Positions 26,522-36,040 of a stretch of 64,000 nucleotides of DNA are shown piece after piece. The stretch spans positions 620,001 to 684,000 of the forward strand of contig CALSLL010000002.1 in the NCBI GenBank assembly GCA_943787185.1. Reading direction: 5' to 3'. The number at the start of each line of letters is the position of its first letter. Position 1 is the first letter of the stretch. Made by a program: the position numbers and the translations under genes. The stretch is from UBA10349 sp003485905. Its GTDB lineage: Bacteria > Pseudomonadota > Gammaproteobacteria > Arenicellales > Arenicellaceae. The notes under the pieces were generated by a model, which was not told the DNA's origin, searched no databases, and worked only from the letters and a program-made list of their open reading frames with translations.

Positions 26522-28063
26522 GTGTCCAAAAAACTACTAAAATCGACTGCCGTTGTCGGCACTATGACTTTCGTATCGCGCGTCAGTGGGCTAATACGTG
26601 ACGTTGTAATTGCTAATATGATTGGTACTGGGGCGATGGCCGATGCTTTTTTTGTCGCATTTCGTATTCCTAATTTCTTGAGACGAATATTTGGAGAAGG
26701 GGCGTTTTCACAGGCATTTATCCCCGTGTTCACCGAGTTACGGGCAAAGGATGATATTCAGGCGCGACAGTTTGTAAATCATATGGCTGGGCAGCTGGGT
26801 TTAGTCGTATTTGTACTAAGCGTAGCAGGGACATTATTCGCGCCTTGGTTAGTTAAATTATTTGCCTATGGGTACGTGGACCAACCGGAGAAACTAATTG
26901 CGGCAACAGATGCACTTCGCATTATGTTTCCCTATTTATTTTGCATATCTATGGTCGCTATGTCCGGTGCGATGCTTAATACCATTGGAGATTTTGCTGT
27001 GCCTGCGTTTACTCCTGTGCTATTAAATATTGCACTGATTATTGCCGCATTGTGGTTGGCACCAAATATGCAGAGTGCTGCGTCAGCACTGGCATTTGGA
27101 GTATTGTTTGGCGGAATAGCACAGCTGTTTTTTCAAATGCCGTTTTTATTGAAGAAAGAGTTGCTGCCCAAACCCAAGCTGGGTCCTCAGGAGGCGAGCA
27201 CACGGGTTTTTAAATTGATGGTGCCCGCAATGTTTGGGATATCGGTGGCACAAATAAACGTATTGGTGGGAACTTTATTAGCATCCTTTCTTGTTACTGG
27301 AAGCGTCTCCTGGTTGTATTATTCTGATCGATTAATGGAGTTTCCAATTGGGGTGTTTGGTATCGCGTTAGCTACTGTAGTTTTACCAAGCCTTGCAAAA
27401 GTTCATTCATCCGGGTCAGCTGAAGCTTTTAGTGAACTTTTAGATTGGGCATTGCGTTGGGTTATATTGATTGCCTTGCCGGCCTGTATTGCGTTGATCC
27501 TTCTAGCCACTCCCCTGGTGTCGAGTATTTACCAACTTTCAAGTGTATTCAGTGCAAATGACGTCGCGATGGCGGCCAATGCCTTGGTTGCTTATTCTGT
27601 GGGAGTGGTCGGAATAATACTGGTGAAAGTGTTAGCGCCCGGTTTTTATGCGCGACAAGATATCAAAACGCCTGTCCGCATAGGTGTTATTGCCATGCTC
27701 GTCAATATTGGCTTGAGCATAGTGCTTGTTCAATGGCTGGCACATGTGGGTTTGGCGCTATCGGTATCTTTGGCTGCTTGGGTCAATGCTGGGCTGTTAT
27801 ATAGAAGGTTGGTGAGAGATAAGATATATCGACCACTTTCTGGCTGGTTTACTTTCATTGCCAAGGTGATTTTGGCGTGCTTGGCGATGGCTGTGTTTTT
27901 GTGGTGGTTGAGTGCGCCTGCTTCGGTGTGGGTTGCTGCAGGTGTTGCTGAGCGCTTAGTTTGGCTGCTCGGACTAGTAGTTGGCGGTATAGGTATTTAC
28001 TTTGGTGTATTGTATGCGCTAGGTTTGCGGCCTGCCGGGTTGCTATTAAAGCCATCGGCATAG
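26522..28063 (+). CDS. murJ: Lipid II flippase MurJ
   Basis: MurJ moves the peptidoglycan precursor lipid II across the inner membrane. The 513-residue protein of the MOP superfamily starts at GTG 26522 (SKKLLKSTAVVGTMTFVSR) and has the family signature VSGLIRDVVIANMIGTGAMADAF near the start (shown in part) and RRIFGEGAFSQAFIPVF at 51-67. About 14 hydrophobic segments follow. Arg residues of the central cavity are in these conserved parts. It sits in the conserved rpsT/murJ-ribF-ileS cluster, with a DUF2203 gene inserted after it. The Shine-Dalgarno is poor. Confidence 0.96.
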   Translation: MSKKLLKSTAVVGTMTFVSRVSGLIRDVVIANMIGTGAMADAFFVAFRIPNFLRRIFGEGAFSQAFIPVFTELRAKDDIQARQFVNHMAGQLGLVVFVLSVAGTLFAPWLVKLFAYGYVDQPEKLIAATDALRIMFPYLFCISMVAMSGAMLNTIGDFAVPAFTPVLLNIALIIAALWLAPNMQSAASALAFGVLFGGIAQLFFQMPFLLKKELLPKPKLGPQEASTRVFKLMVPAMFGISVAQINVLVGTLLASFLVTGSVSWLYYSDRLMEFPIGVFGIALATVVLPSLAKVHSSGSAEAFSELLDWALRWVILIALPACIALILLATPLVSSIYQLSSVFSANDVAMAANALVAYSVGVVGIILVKVLAPGFYARQDIKTPVRIGVIAMLVNIGLSIVLVQWLAHVGLALSVSLAAWVNAGLLYRRLVRDKIYRPLSGWFTFIAKVILACLAMAVFLWWLSAPASVWVAAGVAERLVWLLGLVVGGIGIYFGVLYALGLRPAGLLLKPSA

Positions 28064-28113
28064 GCAATCAATGCGTAACTCATAAAAGGGAAGTTATTAG
28101 ATATACTGATTTA

Positions 28114-28539
28114 ATGGCTCTTTCAACACAAACAATTAATATTGGACCGCTCGACCAGCCTCGGTGCTTTACATTGTCTGAGGCTCGTGAATTGTTGCCA
28201 ACCGTCACTAAAATAACCAAACAGGCTCAATCAGAATTAGATCCGTTTCAGTTTAAGCTTAGACGTATGCTTATCGCTGATCCGCGTAGAAAATCGGTTG
28301 AGGCACGATACGAATTAGTTGTCCGACAATGGGCGGACAAGCTCAGGCGTTTGGGTTTGGTGGTTGAAGGTTTGTGGGAAGTTGATTTTGACACTGGAGA
28401 GGGATATCTAAGTTGGCATTACCCCGAGATTCGTATCGGCCATTATCGTGAGCATTATCAGCGATTTGATCAACGCCGTTCTTTGGATGAAGTTATCGAA
28501 GAACTGGATCCAGATTGGGCCCACTTTTCGCACAAATAG
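28114..28539 (+). CDS. DUF2203 family protein
   Basis: DUF2203 proteins are small, soluble and uncharacterised. This one has 141 residues from ATG 28114 (MALSTQTINIG). It keeps the family pattern: CFTLSEARELLPTVTKITKQ at the start and the C-terminal WEVDFDTGEGYLSWHYPE then IGHYREHYQ. The middle is helical and basic. An upstream in-frame start at 27961 runs through the end of murJ and is not used. The gene lies between murJ and ribF, 50 bases after murJ, in a cluster where it is not usually found. A function cannot be given. Confidence 0.8.
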   Translation: MALSTQTINIGPLDQPRCFTLSEARELLPTVTKITKQAQSELDPFQFKLRRMLIADPRRKSVEARYELVVRQWADKLRRLGLVVEGLWEVDFDTGEGYLSWHYPEIRIGHYREHYQRFDQRRSLDEVIEELDPDWAHFSHK

Positions 28540-28681
28540 CTAGCACCATTAGTTTGTGCCCTTTGACTGAAAGCTGGATGAAAGATATTTGCTCATGCCG
28601 AGATATAGAATATTAAATCGCGTTGTTGCCTTGCTTAGAGCTATTTGCACTGATTATTGCTTAAACATAGCCAGCATTGCT

Positions 28682-28703
28682 GCCAGCGGTTAGAATCGCT
28701 GGC
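28682..28703 (+). promoter_or_regulatory. -10 element inside an inverted repeat before ribF
   Basis: GCCAGCG (28682-28688) and CGCTGGC (28697-28703) are perfect 7-base arms around GTTAGAAT, which contains a TAGAAT -10 box (28691-28696). The -35 box is weak. It could be an operator over the promoter or chance symmetry. Confidence 0.4.
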
Positions 28704-28717
28704 TTCGTGGGTAGGCT

Positions 28718-29671
28718 ATGAAAATTATCGAGGGTGTTGAAAATCTAACTGCAGCAAATCGTGGTTCTGCCGTGACAATTGGCAACTACGATGGAGTGCA
28801 TTTAGGGCACCAACGGATCATTGCTGAGTTGATTAAAGAGTCAGAAAAAAGGGCGCTTAAATCTACCGTAATAACTTTTGAGCCATTACCCCGAGAGTAT
28901 TTTTCTCCTTCAGAAAGGTTCGGTCGATTGACTTCGATTGAAGAACGAGCTGAGCTCTTGTTTGATGCGGGAATTGAGCAAGTGATATGTCTTCGTTTTG
29001 ATCAACAGTTAGCTAAGCAATCCCCGGATGAGTTTGTACGCTCTACTTTGGTAGAAGGGTTAGATGCAGGGCACTTGGTGATCGGGGATGACTTTAAGTT
29101 TGGCTGCAATCGTGAAGGTGATTATGCCTATCTTCAGCAGGTCGGCGAACAGCATGGTTTTACCGTAAATAATACTGAAAGTTTTGAAATGAATGGCGTG
29201 CGGGTGAGTTCAAACGCTATTCGACAGGCTTTAGATACAGGTGATATTTCTACTGCAGAGCATTATTTAGGGCGTCCATTTATGGCTGGTGGACCTATAC
29301 TTAAAGGCGATCAGTTAGGACATACGATTGGATTTCCCACTGCAAATGTGGATGTGGGCGATAGGTATTTGCCGATTAGTGGAGTGTTTGCGGTTGTTGT
29401 TTGTATCCAAGAAAGCAATAACTCTGAGCTTGGTGAGTGTAGATGGCTAGATGCAGTGGCTAATATTGGAAGTAGACCTACAGTTAATGGTCGTGATCGG
29501 CGGTTTGAAGTGCATATATTAGACTTTGAAGAGAATGTGTACGGTAAGAATCTTAAAGTCCGGTTTATAGAGCGTTTGCGTGATGAGCAAAAGTTTGATG
29601 GGCTTGATGAGCTGGTGATACAAATAAATAGTGACGTAAATCAAGCTAGGGAATTACTCAAACAGCTTTAA
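28718..29671 (+). CDS. ribF: Bifunctional riboflavin kinase / FMN adenylyltransferase
   Basis: RibF makes FMN from riboflavin and FAD from FMN. The N-terminal nucleotidyltransferase domain has VTIGNYDGVHLGHQRII with the HxGH signature near residue 28, plus ISSNAIRQ-like VSSNAIRQAL near 161. The C-terminal kinase domain (about 185-315) has GFPTANVDVG with the PTAN motif and the NIGSRPTV and FEVHILDFEENVYG elements. It has 317 residues, the normal length. It lies upstream of ileS by 188 bases, so ileS may also have its own promoter. Confidence 0.97.
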   Translation: MKIIEGVENLTAANRGSAVTIGNYDGVHLGHQRIIAELIKESEKRALKSTVITFEPLPREYFSPSERFGRLTSIEERAELLFDAGIEQVICLRFDQQLAKQSPDEFVRSTLVEGLDAGHLVIGDDFKFGCNREGDYAYLQQVGEQHGFTVNNTESFEMNGVRVSSNAIRQALDTGDISTAEHYLGRPFMAGGPILKGDQLGHTIGFPTANVDVGDRYLPISGVFAVVVCIQESNNSELGECRWLDAVANIGSRPTVNGRDRRFEVHILDFEENVYGKNLKVRFIERLRDEQKFDGLDELVIQINSDVNQARELLKQL

Positions 29672-29859
29672 GATGCGAGCTTTGGTTGATTCTATTTAAA
29701 CGGGTGTTGCCCCTTGCCGTAATTGTTAATACCGCAAAGCACGTCTAATAAATTACAGGCATCTAAATAGTAAGAAGTAATTGCGTATAGAAACTCAATA
29801 AATCTAACGCAATCCCGAGTAAAATAAATAGGCAGAGAACGCCGCGAATTAATGATGAG

Positions 29860-32670
29860 ATGAGTCAGTATAAAAGCACAATAAATTTACCAGTAACCTC
29901 TTTCCCGATGAAGGGAGGTTTGCCCCAACGTGAACCAGAAACCCTTAAACGTTGGGAAAGTGATGGTATATACCAGGCGATTCGTAAGGCGAGAGCAAAC
30001 AAGGAAAAATTTGTTCTACACGATGGCCCGCCTTATGCGAATGGCGATATACATATTGGCCACGCGGTTAACAAGATTATTAAAGATGTCATTGTTAAAT
30101 CGCAAACAATGGGGGGCTTGGATGCGCCATATGTACCAGGTTGGGACTGCCACGGATTGCCAATAGAGCATCAAGTTGAGAAGAAGCACGGTAAAGCGGG
30201 TGTGAAAGTTAGTAAAGATGAGTTTCGTGATTTGTGCCGTAGTTATGCAGCGAAACAAGTCGAAGGGCAAAAGGCAGACTTTATCCGCTTAGGCATTTTT
30301 GGTGATTGGGATAATCCATACTTAACAATGAATTTCGAAACCGAGGCAAATATAGTGCGTGCTCTCGGAAAAATTGCCGCTGGTGGGCATTTGTATCATG
30401 GACTGATGCCGGTGCATTGGTGTACGGATTGTCGCTCAGCTTTGGCTGAGGCGGAGGTAGAGCATAAAGACAAAACGTCGCCTGCGATTGACGTTGCTTT
30501 CATGGCAGACACAAAGGAGTTTGCTGCAAAAACTGGTTTGCCAGAAGCTGATTGTAAACAAGCGACGTTCGTTGTTTGGACTACTACTCCATGGACTTTG
30601 CCAGCTAATGAAGCCGTTTGTCTGCATCCCGAACTCGAGTACGCACTGGTAAAAACCAGCAAAGGTTTATTGATTTTGGCAGATGCCTTGCGCGACACAG
30701 CGTTGGAACGATATGGGATTGCAGACGGTGCGATGGTTTTGAAAAGATTGGCGGGGGCTGAATTTGAAGGTCTGTTGCTCCAGCACCCGTTTAACGATCG
30801 AGTAGTGCCGGTTATCCTAGGTGATCACGTAACCACGGAAGCGGGAACTGGTGCCGTACATACAGCGCCTGCACATGGCGCCGATGATTTTCAGGTTGGG
30901 AAGAGTTATGAGTTACCGGTGACTAACCCTGTTGGTCCGGAAGGCGTATTTCTTGAGTCTACAGAGCACTTTGCTGGTCAGTTTGTGTTTAAGGCTAATT
31001 CAAATGTCGTTGAGTTGCTAAGGGATAGGCAAGTGCTGCTCGCGGCCGAAGAGTATCTTCATAGCTACCCCCATTGTTGGCGGCATAAGTCACCTATTAT
31101 TTTCCGAGCTACGGCGCAATGGTTTATCGGCATGGAGACCAATGGATTACGTGCAGGCGCTATGGCAGAGATTGAAAATGTAGAGTGGATGCCCGAATGG
31201 GGCAAAGCTCGCATTCAGGGAATGGTTGAGAATCGCCCCGATTGGTGTGTCTCCCGTCAGCGTAATTGGGGTGTGCCGATTGCGCTGTACACCTCCAAGG
31301 AGACAGGTGAATTGCATCCAAATACACCAGATTTAATTGAGAAGGTGGCCCAGAAGATCGAGCAAGCCGGCATTCAAGCTTGGTTTGATTTGGAGAACGT
31401 CGAGTTGCTCGGTGAAGATGCTGATAAGTATGAAAAGGTCTCCGACACACTAGATGTTTGGTTCGATTCTGGAGTAACACACGAAACGGTGTTGCGAACC
31501 ACTGAAGATTTGCAGTGTCCGGCCGATTTGTATTTTGAGGGATCTGATCAGCATCGAGGATGGTTTCAGTCTAGTTTGTTGACAGCGGTAGCAATGACTG
31601 GAAAGGCGCCTTATAAAGCGGTCTTAACCCACGGGTTTACAGTGGATAAGGACGGTCGAAAAATGTCGAAGTCCGTGGGGAATACCATAGCGCCCCAAGA
31701 AATAATTAATACCCTGGGTGCCGATGTTCTTCGGCTGCTGGTTGCGGCAACTGATTATCGCTCGGAAATGACCATTTCTGAAGAAGGTATTAAACGGGTG
31801 GGTGATTCCTATCGGAGAATTCGTAATACGACGAGATACTTATTGGGAAATCTTGAAGGGTTTAGTGTAGATAAATCGTTGCCCTACAAGGATTTAATTT
31901 CGCTTGATCAATGGGCTTTACGGCGAACGGCTTCCCTACAGACTGAGATCAAATTGGCTTATAAGGAATATAGATTTCATCGTATATATCAAGCACTACA
32001 TCAGTTCTGCGTGGTTGATATGGGGGGGTTCTATCTGGATGTTTTGAAAGATCGTTTATATACAACACCGGCAAATTCGCATGCTCGTTTGTCAGCACAA
32101 ACGGCCATGCATCATATTCTCGAGGCTATGGTTAGATGGCTTGCTCCAATACTTAGTTTTACCGCTGAAGAAATTTGGGGACATATGCATGGTGACCGAG
32201 AGGATTCTGTGTTTTTGGCAGAGTGGTACGAGTCCTTGCCAGAACCTGATGCACAGCTCGGAGATCTAAATGATGCTGCCTGGGAAGAGATTCTTGAGGT
32301 CCGAAGTGAAGTAGGCAAGGAACTCGAACGTGTACGGGTTGCTGGAGAGATCCGAGGGGCATTGGATGCGCAGGTAACATTGTATTGTGACGATAAATTG
32401 CACGCGTTGTTAGCGTTGTTGGGCGACGAACTCCGATTCGTGCTGATGACCTCTGAGGCAGGTATTCAGGTGTTGGACAAAGCCCGTACCGACGCGCGAG
32501 ATACTGAAATAGCAGGGTTAAAAATGTGCGTATCAATGTCAAAAAATGAAAAGTGCGAGCGTTGTTGGCATCGTAGCGATTCAGTATCTAGTGTTGAAAA
32601 ACACCCTACGTTATGTGCACGCTGCGTCGAAAATATTGATGGGCAAGGTGAGGATCGGCGCTATGCCTAA
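29860..32670 (+). CDS. ileS: Isoleucyl-tRNA synthetase
   Basis: IleRS charges tRNA-Ile and edits valine. The protein has 936 residues, the bacterial type 1 form. The class I HIGH motif is in GPPYANGDIHIGHAVNKI near residue 58. The CP1 editing domain follows, with WTTTPWTLPANEAVCLHPE near 245. The KMSKS loop (GRKMSKSVGN) is near 605, and the C-terminal zinc site uses CERCWH and LCARC. The frame is clean over 2.8 kb. Its stop overlaps the lspA start by eight bases, so the two are coupled. Confidence 0.98.
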   Translation: MSQYKSTINLPVTSFPMKGGLPQREPETLKRWESDGIYQAIRKARANKEKFVLHDGPPYANGDIHIGHAVNKIIKDVIVKSQTMGGLDAPYVPGWDCHGLPIEHQVEKKHGKAGVKVSKDEFRDLCRSYAAKQVEGQKADFIRLGIFGDWDNPYLTMNFETEANIVRALGKIAAGGHLYHGLMPVHWCTDCRSALAEAEVEHKDKTSPAIDVAFMADTKEFAAKTGLPEADCKQATFVVWTTTPWTLPANEAVCLHPELEYALVKTSKGLLILADALRDTALERYGIADGAMVLKRLAGAEFEGLLLQHPFNDRVVPVILGDHVTTEAGTGAVHTAPAHGADDFQVGKSYELPVTNPVGPEGVFLESTEHFAGQFVFKANSNVVELLRDRQVLLAAEEYLHSYPHCWRHKSPIIFRATAQWFIGMETNGLRAGAMAEIENVEWMPEWGKARIQGMVENRPDWCVSRQRNWGVPIALYTSKETGELHPNTPDLIEKVAQKIEQAGIQAWFDLENVELLGEDADKYEKVSDTLDVWFDSGVTHETVLRTTEDLQCPADLYFEGSDQHRGWFQSSLLTAVAMTGKAPYKAVLTHGFTVDKDGRKMSKSVGNTIAPQEIINTLGADVLRLLVAATDYRSEMTISEEGIKRVGDSYRRIRNTTRYLLGNLEGFSVDKSLPYKDLISLDQWALRRTASLQTEIKLAYKEYRFHRIYQALHQFCVVDMGGFYLDVLKDRLYTTPANSHARLSAQTAMHHILEAMVRWLAPILSFTAEEIWGHMHGDREDSVFLAEWYESLPEPDAQLGDLNDAAWEEILEVRSEVGKELERVRVAGEIRGALDAQVTLYCDDKLHALLALLGDELRFVLMTSEAGIQVLDKARTDARDTEIAGLKMCVSMSKNEKCERCWHRSDSVSSVEKHPTLCARCVENIDGQGEDRRYA

Positions 32671-33160
32671 TTGGGTAAAATATATAGCTCTCTCTGGGAT
32701 TATTGTCGCAGCCGACAAATTCTCCAAAATATGGGCTGAGCAAGTGCTTGGTAATGGGGAGGTCGTTTCGATAACGTCTTGGTTCGATTTTTCACTGGTA
32801 TATAACAGCGGCGCTGCGTTTGGGTTGCTCAACGAGGCAGGTGGTTGGCAGACTATTTTTTTTGCAGTCATCGCATTGCTTGTAAGCGGGGTTTTAGTTG
32901 TTTTTATCAAACAGCTTGAATCACATGAACGATTTCTAGGGGTTGCCTACGCCTGTGTTCTAGGCGGAGCCATTGGCAACCTGATTGATCGACTGATGTA
33001 CGGAAAAGTGGTTGACTTCGTGCATTGGTTTTATAAAGATTTTCATTGGCCCCATTTTAATATTGCCGATATTGCGATTTGTATAGGCGCGGCAATTCTT
33101 ATTGCGGATGCGTTAGGGGTCTTGCCAGACAGAAAAATCCAGACTGAATCCAGGCACTAG
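32663..33160 (+). CDS. lspA: Lipoprotein signal peptidase
   Basis: LspA is an inner-membrane aspartic peptidase that cuts signal peptides from prolipoproteins. I start it at ATG 32663 (MPNWVKYIALSG); longer readings run through the end of ileS. It has 165 residues and four membrane segments. The two catalytic aspartates are in GAIGNLIDRL and FNIADIAI, and the N-terminal AADKFSKIW and YNSGAAFGLL motifs are present. It is translationally coupled to ileS and lies 15 bases before ispH. The fkpB gene that often stands here is absent. Confidence 0.97.
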   Translation: MPNWVKYIALSGIIVAADKFSKIWAEQVLGNGEVVSITSWFDFSLVYNSGAAFGLLNEAGGWQTIFFAVIALLVSGVLVVFIKQLESHERFLGVAYACVLGGAIGNLIDRLMYGKVVDFVHWFYKDFHWPHFNIADIAICIGAAILIADALGVLPDRKIQTESRH

Positions 33161-33175
33161 TAGGCGTAGATTATT

Positions 33176-34102
33176 ATGAAAATAATGTTGGCAAATCCGC
33201 GGGGTTTTTGTGCTGGTGTAGACCGAGCAATCGAGATTGTCGAACGTGCGTTGGACCAATATGGTGCACCCATTTATGTTCGACATGAAGTTGTACACAA
33301 TAAATTTGTTGTAAACGATCTTAAAAACAAGGGTGCTATCTTTGTTGATGAGTTAGATCAAGTTCCTGACGATGCCACTGTTATATTTAGCGCCCACGGT
33401 GTGTCTAGGGCCGTCCGAAAAGAAGGAAGTTTGCGGGAGCTACAGGTATTTGATGCGACTTGTCCGCTGGTGACAAAAGTTCACATAGAGGTTAAGCGTT
33501 ATCGAGCAGCAGGCACTGATGTGGTATTGATTGGGCATGCTGGCCACCCTGAAGTTGAGGGCACAATGGGGCAGGCAGATGAAGGTATGTTTTTGGTAGA
33601 GACACCCGAGGACGTAGCGTCTTTGGAGGTTAGGAATCCTGATAATTTGGCTTACGTAACACAGACAACATTGTCTGTGGACGATACTGCCAAAGTCATC
33701 GCCGCTTTGCGGGACCGCTTTCCTAGTATTCAGGGGCCGCGCAAAGATGATATTTGCTATGCGACCCAGAATCGGCAAGATGCTGTGCGTCGGCTGGCTG
33801 TAACAGTTGACTTAATGTTGGTTGTGGGTTCAATAGCGAGTTCTAACTCAAATCGTTTGCGCGAACTAGCCGCCCAACATGGAATTCCAGCCTATTTAAT
33901 TGATAGACCTGAAGAAATTCAGGAGTCATGGCTCAAAGGTTGTTCGACTGTAGGTGTAACTGCTGGTGCTTCAGCTCCTGAGTTACTTGTTCGGCGAGTA
34001 ATAGAGCAACTTGAGATTTGGGGTGGTGAACGCGCAAGTGAGACAGATGGTCCTAACGAGGATGTTTCTTTCAGTTTGCCGATCGAGCTTCGAGCAAGCT
34101 AG
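33176..34102 (+). CDS. ispH: 4-hydroxy-3-methylbut-2-enyl diphosphate reductase
   Basis: IspH is the last enzyme of the MEP pathway; its 4Fe-4S cluster makes IPP and DMAPP. The 308-residue protein has the three cluster cysteines in PRGFCAGVDRAI, DATCPLVTKVH and VGVTAGASAPE-preceding KGCSTVG, the substrate histidines in VRHEVVHNK and IGHAGHPEVEGTMGQ, and the catalytic Glu in the latter. It follows lspA by 15 bases. It feeds the isoprenoid pool used by IspB, encoded elsewhere in the window. Confidence 0.97.
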   Translation: MKIMLANPRGFCAGVDRAIEIVERALDQYGAPIYVRHEVVHNKFVVNDLKNKGAIFVDELDQVPDDATVIFSAHGVSRAVRKEGSLRELQVFDATCPLVTKVHIEVKRYRAAGTDVVLIGHAGHPEVEGTMGQADEGMFLVETPEDVASLEVRNPDNLAYVTQTTLSVDDTAKVIAALRDRFPSIQGPRKDDICYATQNRQDAVRRLAVTVDLMLVVGSIASSNSNRLRELAAQHGIPAYLIDRPEEIQESWLKGCSTVGVTAGASAPELLVRRVIEQLEIWGGERASETDGPNEDVSFSLPIELRAS

Positions 34103-34257
34103 TTGCGCAGTGCGATATCCTGGGGTTTAGTCTAGTGGGGATATTGATTAGCCCTAGCATTGATTTTACGGTGCTATGTACAATTGCTAGTTATTTAAAT
34201 AACTGTAAATCATCTGGATTATTCGAGCCTACTGTATGTAGTTCGAATTTATAGTCT

Positions 34258-35355
34258 ATGTTGCCAAGTATACTAATTATCGGTGGAGGGGTGATCGGTT
34301 TGAGCTGCGCTCGTCAGCTCAGCATGAATGGCTTCGCAGTAAAGTTGTTAGATGCCGGCCCGAGGCCTGGTAGTGAGGCATCTAGCGCTGGGGGAGGGAT
34401 ATTGTCTCTATTGTACCCATGGAGACATTCAACCGATTTGAGGGCACTCGCCCAGCGTTCGCAAGAAATTTATCCATACTTGTGTGAAGAACTATCATTG
34501 TGTACCGGCATATCGCCACAATTTTTTAAATCTGGCATGCTTATTACAGGGCTGGATCATCGGGAACAACAAATTGCTTTAGAAGAGCCAGGCGCAATTG
34601 TGGTTGAACGTGATGATCTGTCGGCTCTTGAACCAGGACTGGTTGAGACTACCGGTGGCGTTTATTCCCCCGAAATTGCAAATGTAAGAAATCCCGCGTT
34701 AGTTAAGGCGTTGCTGTTGGATTGCCTACGCTTGGGAGTCGAAATATATTCGAATGCTAAGGCGACAAGAGCGCTTAAATTGGCAGATCACTACCACGTT
34801 ATACTAGAAGATGGCCGTAAATTTGAGTCAGGACATGTCTTGATATCTGCTGGAGCATGGTCGTCCAATTTATTGAAACAGTTTGATAATGCAGAGCAAG
34901 TGGCTCCAGTAAAAGGGCAAATAATTGCGATCAAAGCAAGACCTGGAGTATTGCGGCGGACCATACTACATAAAGGACGCTATCTTATACCGCGCCGTGA
35001 TGGGGTGGTGCTTGTCGGAAGTACGATTGAACATGCGGGGTTTGATAAAAAAGTCGACTCTAAAACCGCAAAAGATTTACGTAACTTTGCCCATGCGCTA
35101 CTACCTAATTTGGCCCAATATCCCACAATTGCACATTGGGCGGGCTTGAGACCAGCATTAACTGCTGATGCCCCTATAATTGAACCGTTACAGAATCACC
35201 CAAACGTAGTTGTGGCTACAGGTCACTATCGTAGCGGTATTGTTTGCGCGCCAGCGACTGCCGAACGAGTAAACAAATTATTTTGTGGGATGTGTGGTGA
35301 GAAGAACCGGCAGGGTATCGTTAAAAAAACTGAAATACGGCACGCAAGCGCTTAA
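34258..35355 (+). CDS. thiO: Glycine oxidase ThiO, FAD-dependent
   Basis: ThiO oxidises glycine to iminoglycine for thiazole synthesis in thiamine formation; some relatives are D-amino-acid oxidases. The DAO-family protein has 365 residues. The N-terminal dinucleotide-binding motif is LIIGGGVIGLSCARQL, followed by ASSAGGGILSLLYPW and, near the end, HWAGLRPALTADAPII and TGHYRSGIVCAPATAE. No other thi gene is adjacent; a thiO close to ispH is also seen in Pseudomonas. It has its own 155-base upstream region. Assignment as glycine oxidase rather than another DAO is by overall pattern only. Confidence 0.85.
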   Translation: MLPSILIIGGGVIGLSCARQLSMNGFAVKLLDAGPRPGSEASSAGGGILSLLYPWRHSTDLRALAQRSQEIYPYLCEELSLCTGISPQFFKSGMLITGLDHREQQIALEEPGAIVVERDDLSALEPGLVETTGGVYSPEIANVRNPALVKALLLDCLRLGVEIYSNAKATRALKLADHYHVILEDGRKFESGHVLISAGAWSSNLLKQFDNAEQVAPVKGQIIAIKARPGVLRRTILHKGRYLIPRRDGVVLVGSTIEHAGFDKKVDSKTAKDLRNFAHALLPNLAQYPTIAHWAGLRPALTADAPIIEPLQNHPNVVVATGHYRSGIVCAPATAERVNKLFCGMCGEKNRQGIVKKTEIRHASA

Positions 35356-35385
35356 TTGAATAGCACCTAGCTTTAACTAAGGATA

Positions 35386-36039
35386 TTAGTTAAAGGCATT
35401 CTCGATTGTCTGGGCAATCAGTTTTATATCGCTGCCTAGGCCAATCAGATCAACTATGTCGTTGTTCAAATTCAGCAGATAAACTTGCGATGAATGATAT
35501 GGGGTATAGGTTGAGTTGGCCGGGATTGCATGGTACTCATTGAGAGGTAGGGGCTGGTCGCCATCACTAGTCAACAAGTTATACCCAAATGTGGTGCGAA
35601 AATATTTGGTAATCGCTTGTAGTTGGTCAACGTTGCCTATTAGCCCAGTAATCTGTTCGTGGAACGCGTTGGTATATTGCGTCAAAATTTCTGGGGTATC
35701 TCGTTTAGGGTCCACCGAGATGAATATTACGTCTACATCGGCGGCTGTTCGATCAATTAGACGAAGCGCACTAGCGACCTTGTGCAATGTTAACGGGCAT
35801 ATATCAGGACAATAAGTGAACCCAAAAAAAACTAATCGTACGGGTGCTTTAAAACTGTTGATGGTTACAGTTGAACCGGTTTCAGACAGTAAGGGAATGT
35901 CGAGTGCGTTTATGTCTTGTGGCGTCGACACTGTATCGCCTACCATGATTTGATCCGATGCAAGGCAATTTAGTGATGCTAACGATAATAAGGTAAGCCA
36001 ACATGCGATCGAATATGAAATGGCAGGTGCTTTGTTCAT
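35386..36039 (-). CDS. SCO1/SenC family copper chaperone
   Basis: SCO proteins are membrane- or periplasm-located thioredoxin-fold proteins that deliver Cu to cytochrome oxidase or act as thiol reductants. The start ATG 36039 gives a signal sequence (NKAPAISYSIACWLTLLSLA); a longer start would overlap the preceding gene. The CxxxC copper site is in FTYCPDICPLTLH and the third ligand His is in PYHSSQVYLL. About 217 residues, normal length. It is the last gene of a three-gene minus-strand set, one base after the beta-propeller gene, so translation is coupled. No cytochrome oxidase gene is in the window. Confidence 0.9.
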   Translation of the reverse strand: MNKAPAISYSIACWLTLLSLASLNCLASDQIMVGDTVSTPQDINALDIPLLSETGSTVTINSFKAPVRLVFFGFTYCPDICPLTLHKVASALRLIDRTAADVDVIFISVDPKRDTPEILTQYTNAFHEQITGLIGNVDQLQAITKYFRTTFGYNLLTSDGDQPLPLNEYHAIPANSTYTPYHSSQVYLLNLNNDIVDLIGLGSDIKLIAQTIENAFN

Positions 36040-36040
36040 A

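Noticed and set aside
27961..28113. N-terminal extension of the DUF2203 gene
   Set aside because: It runs antiparallel in frame sense to the end of murJ and has no homology; DUF2203 proteins begin near ATG 28114.
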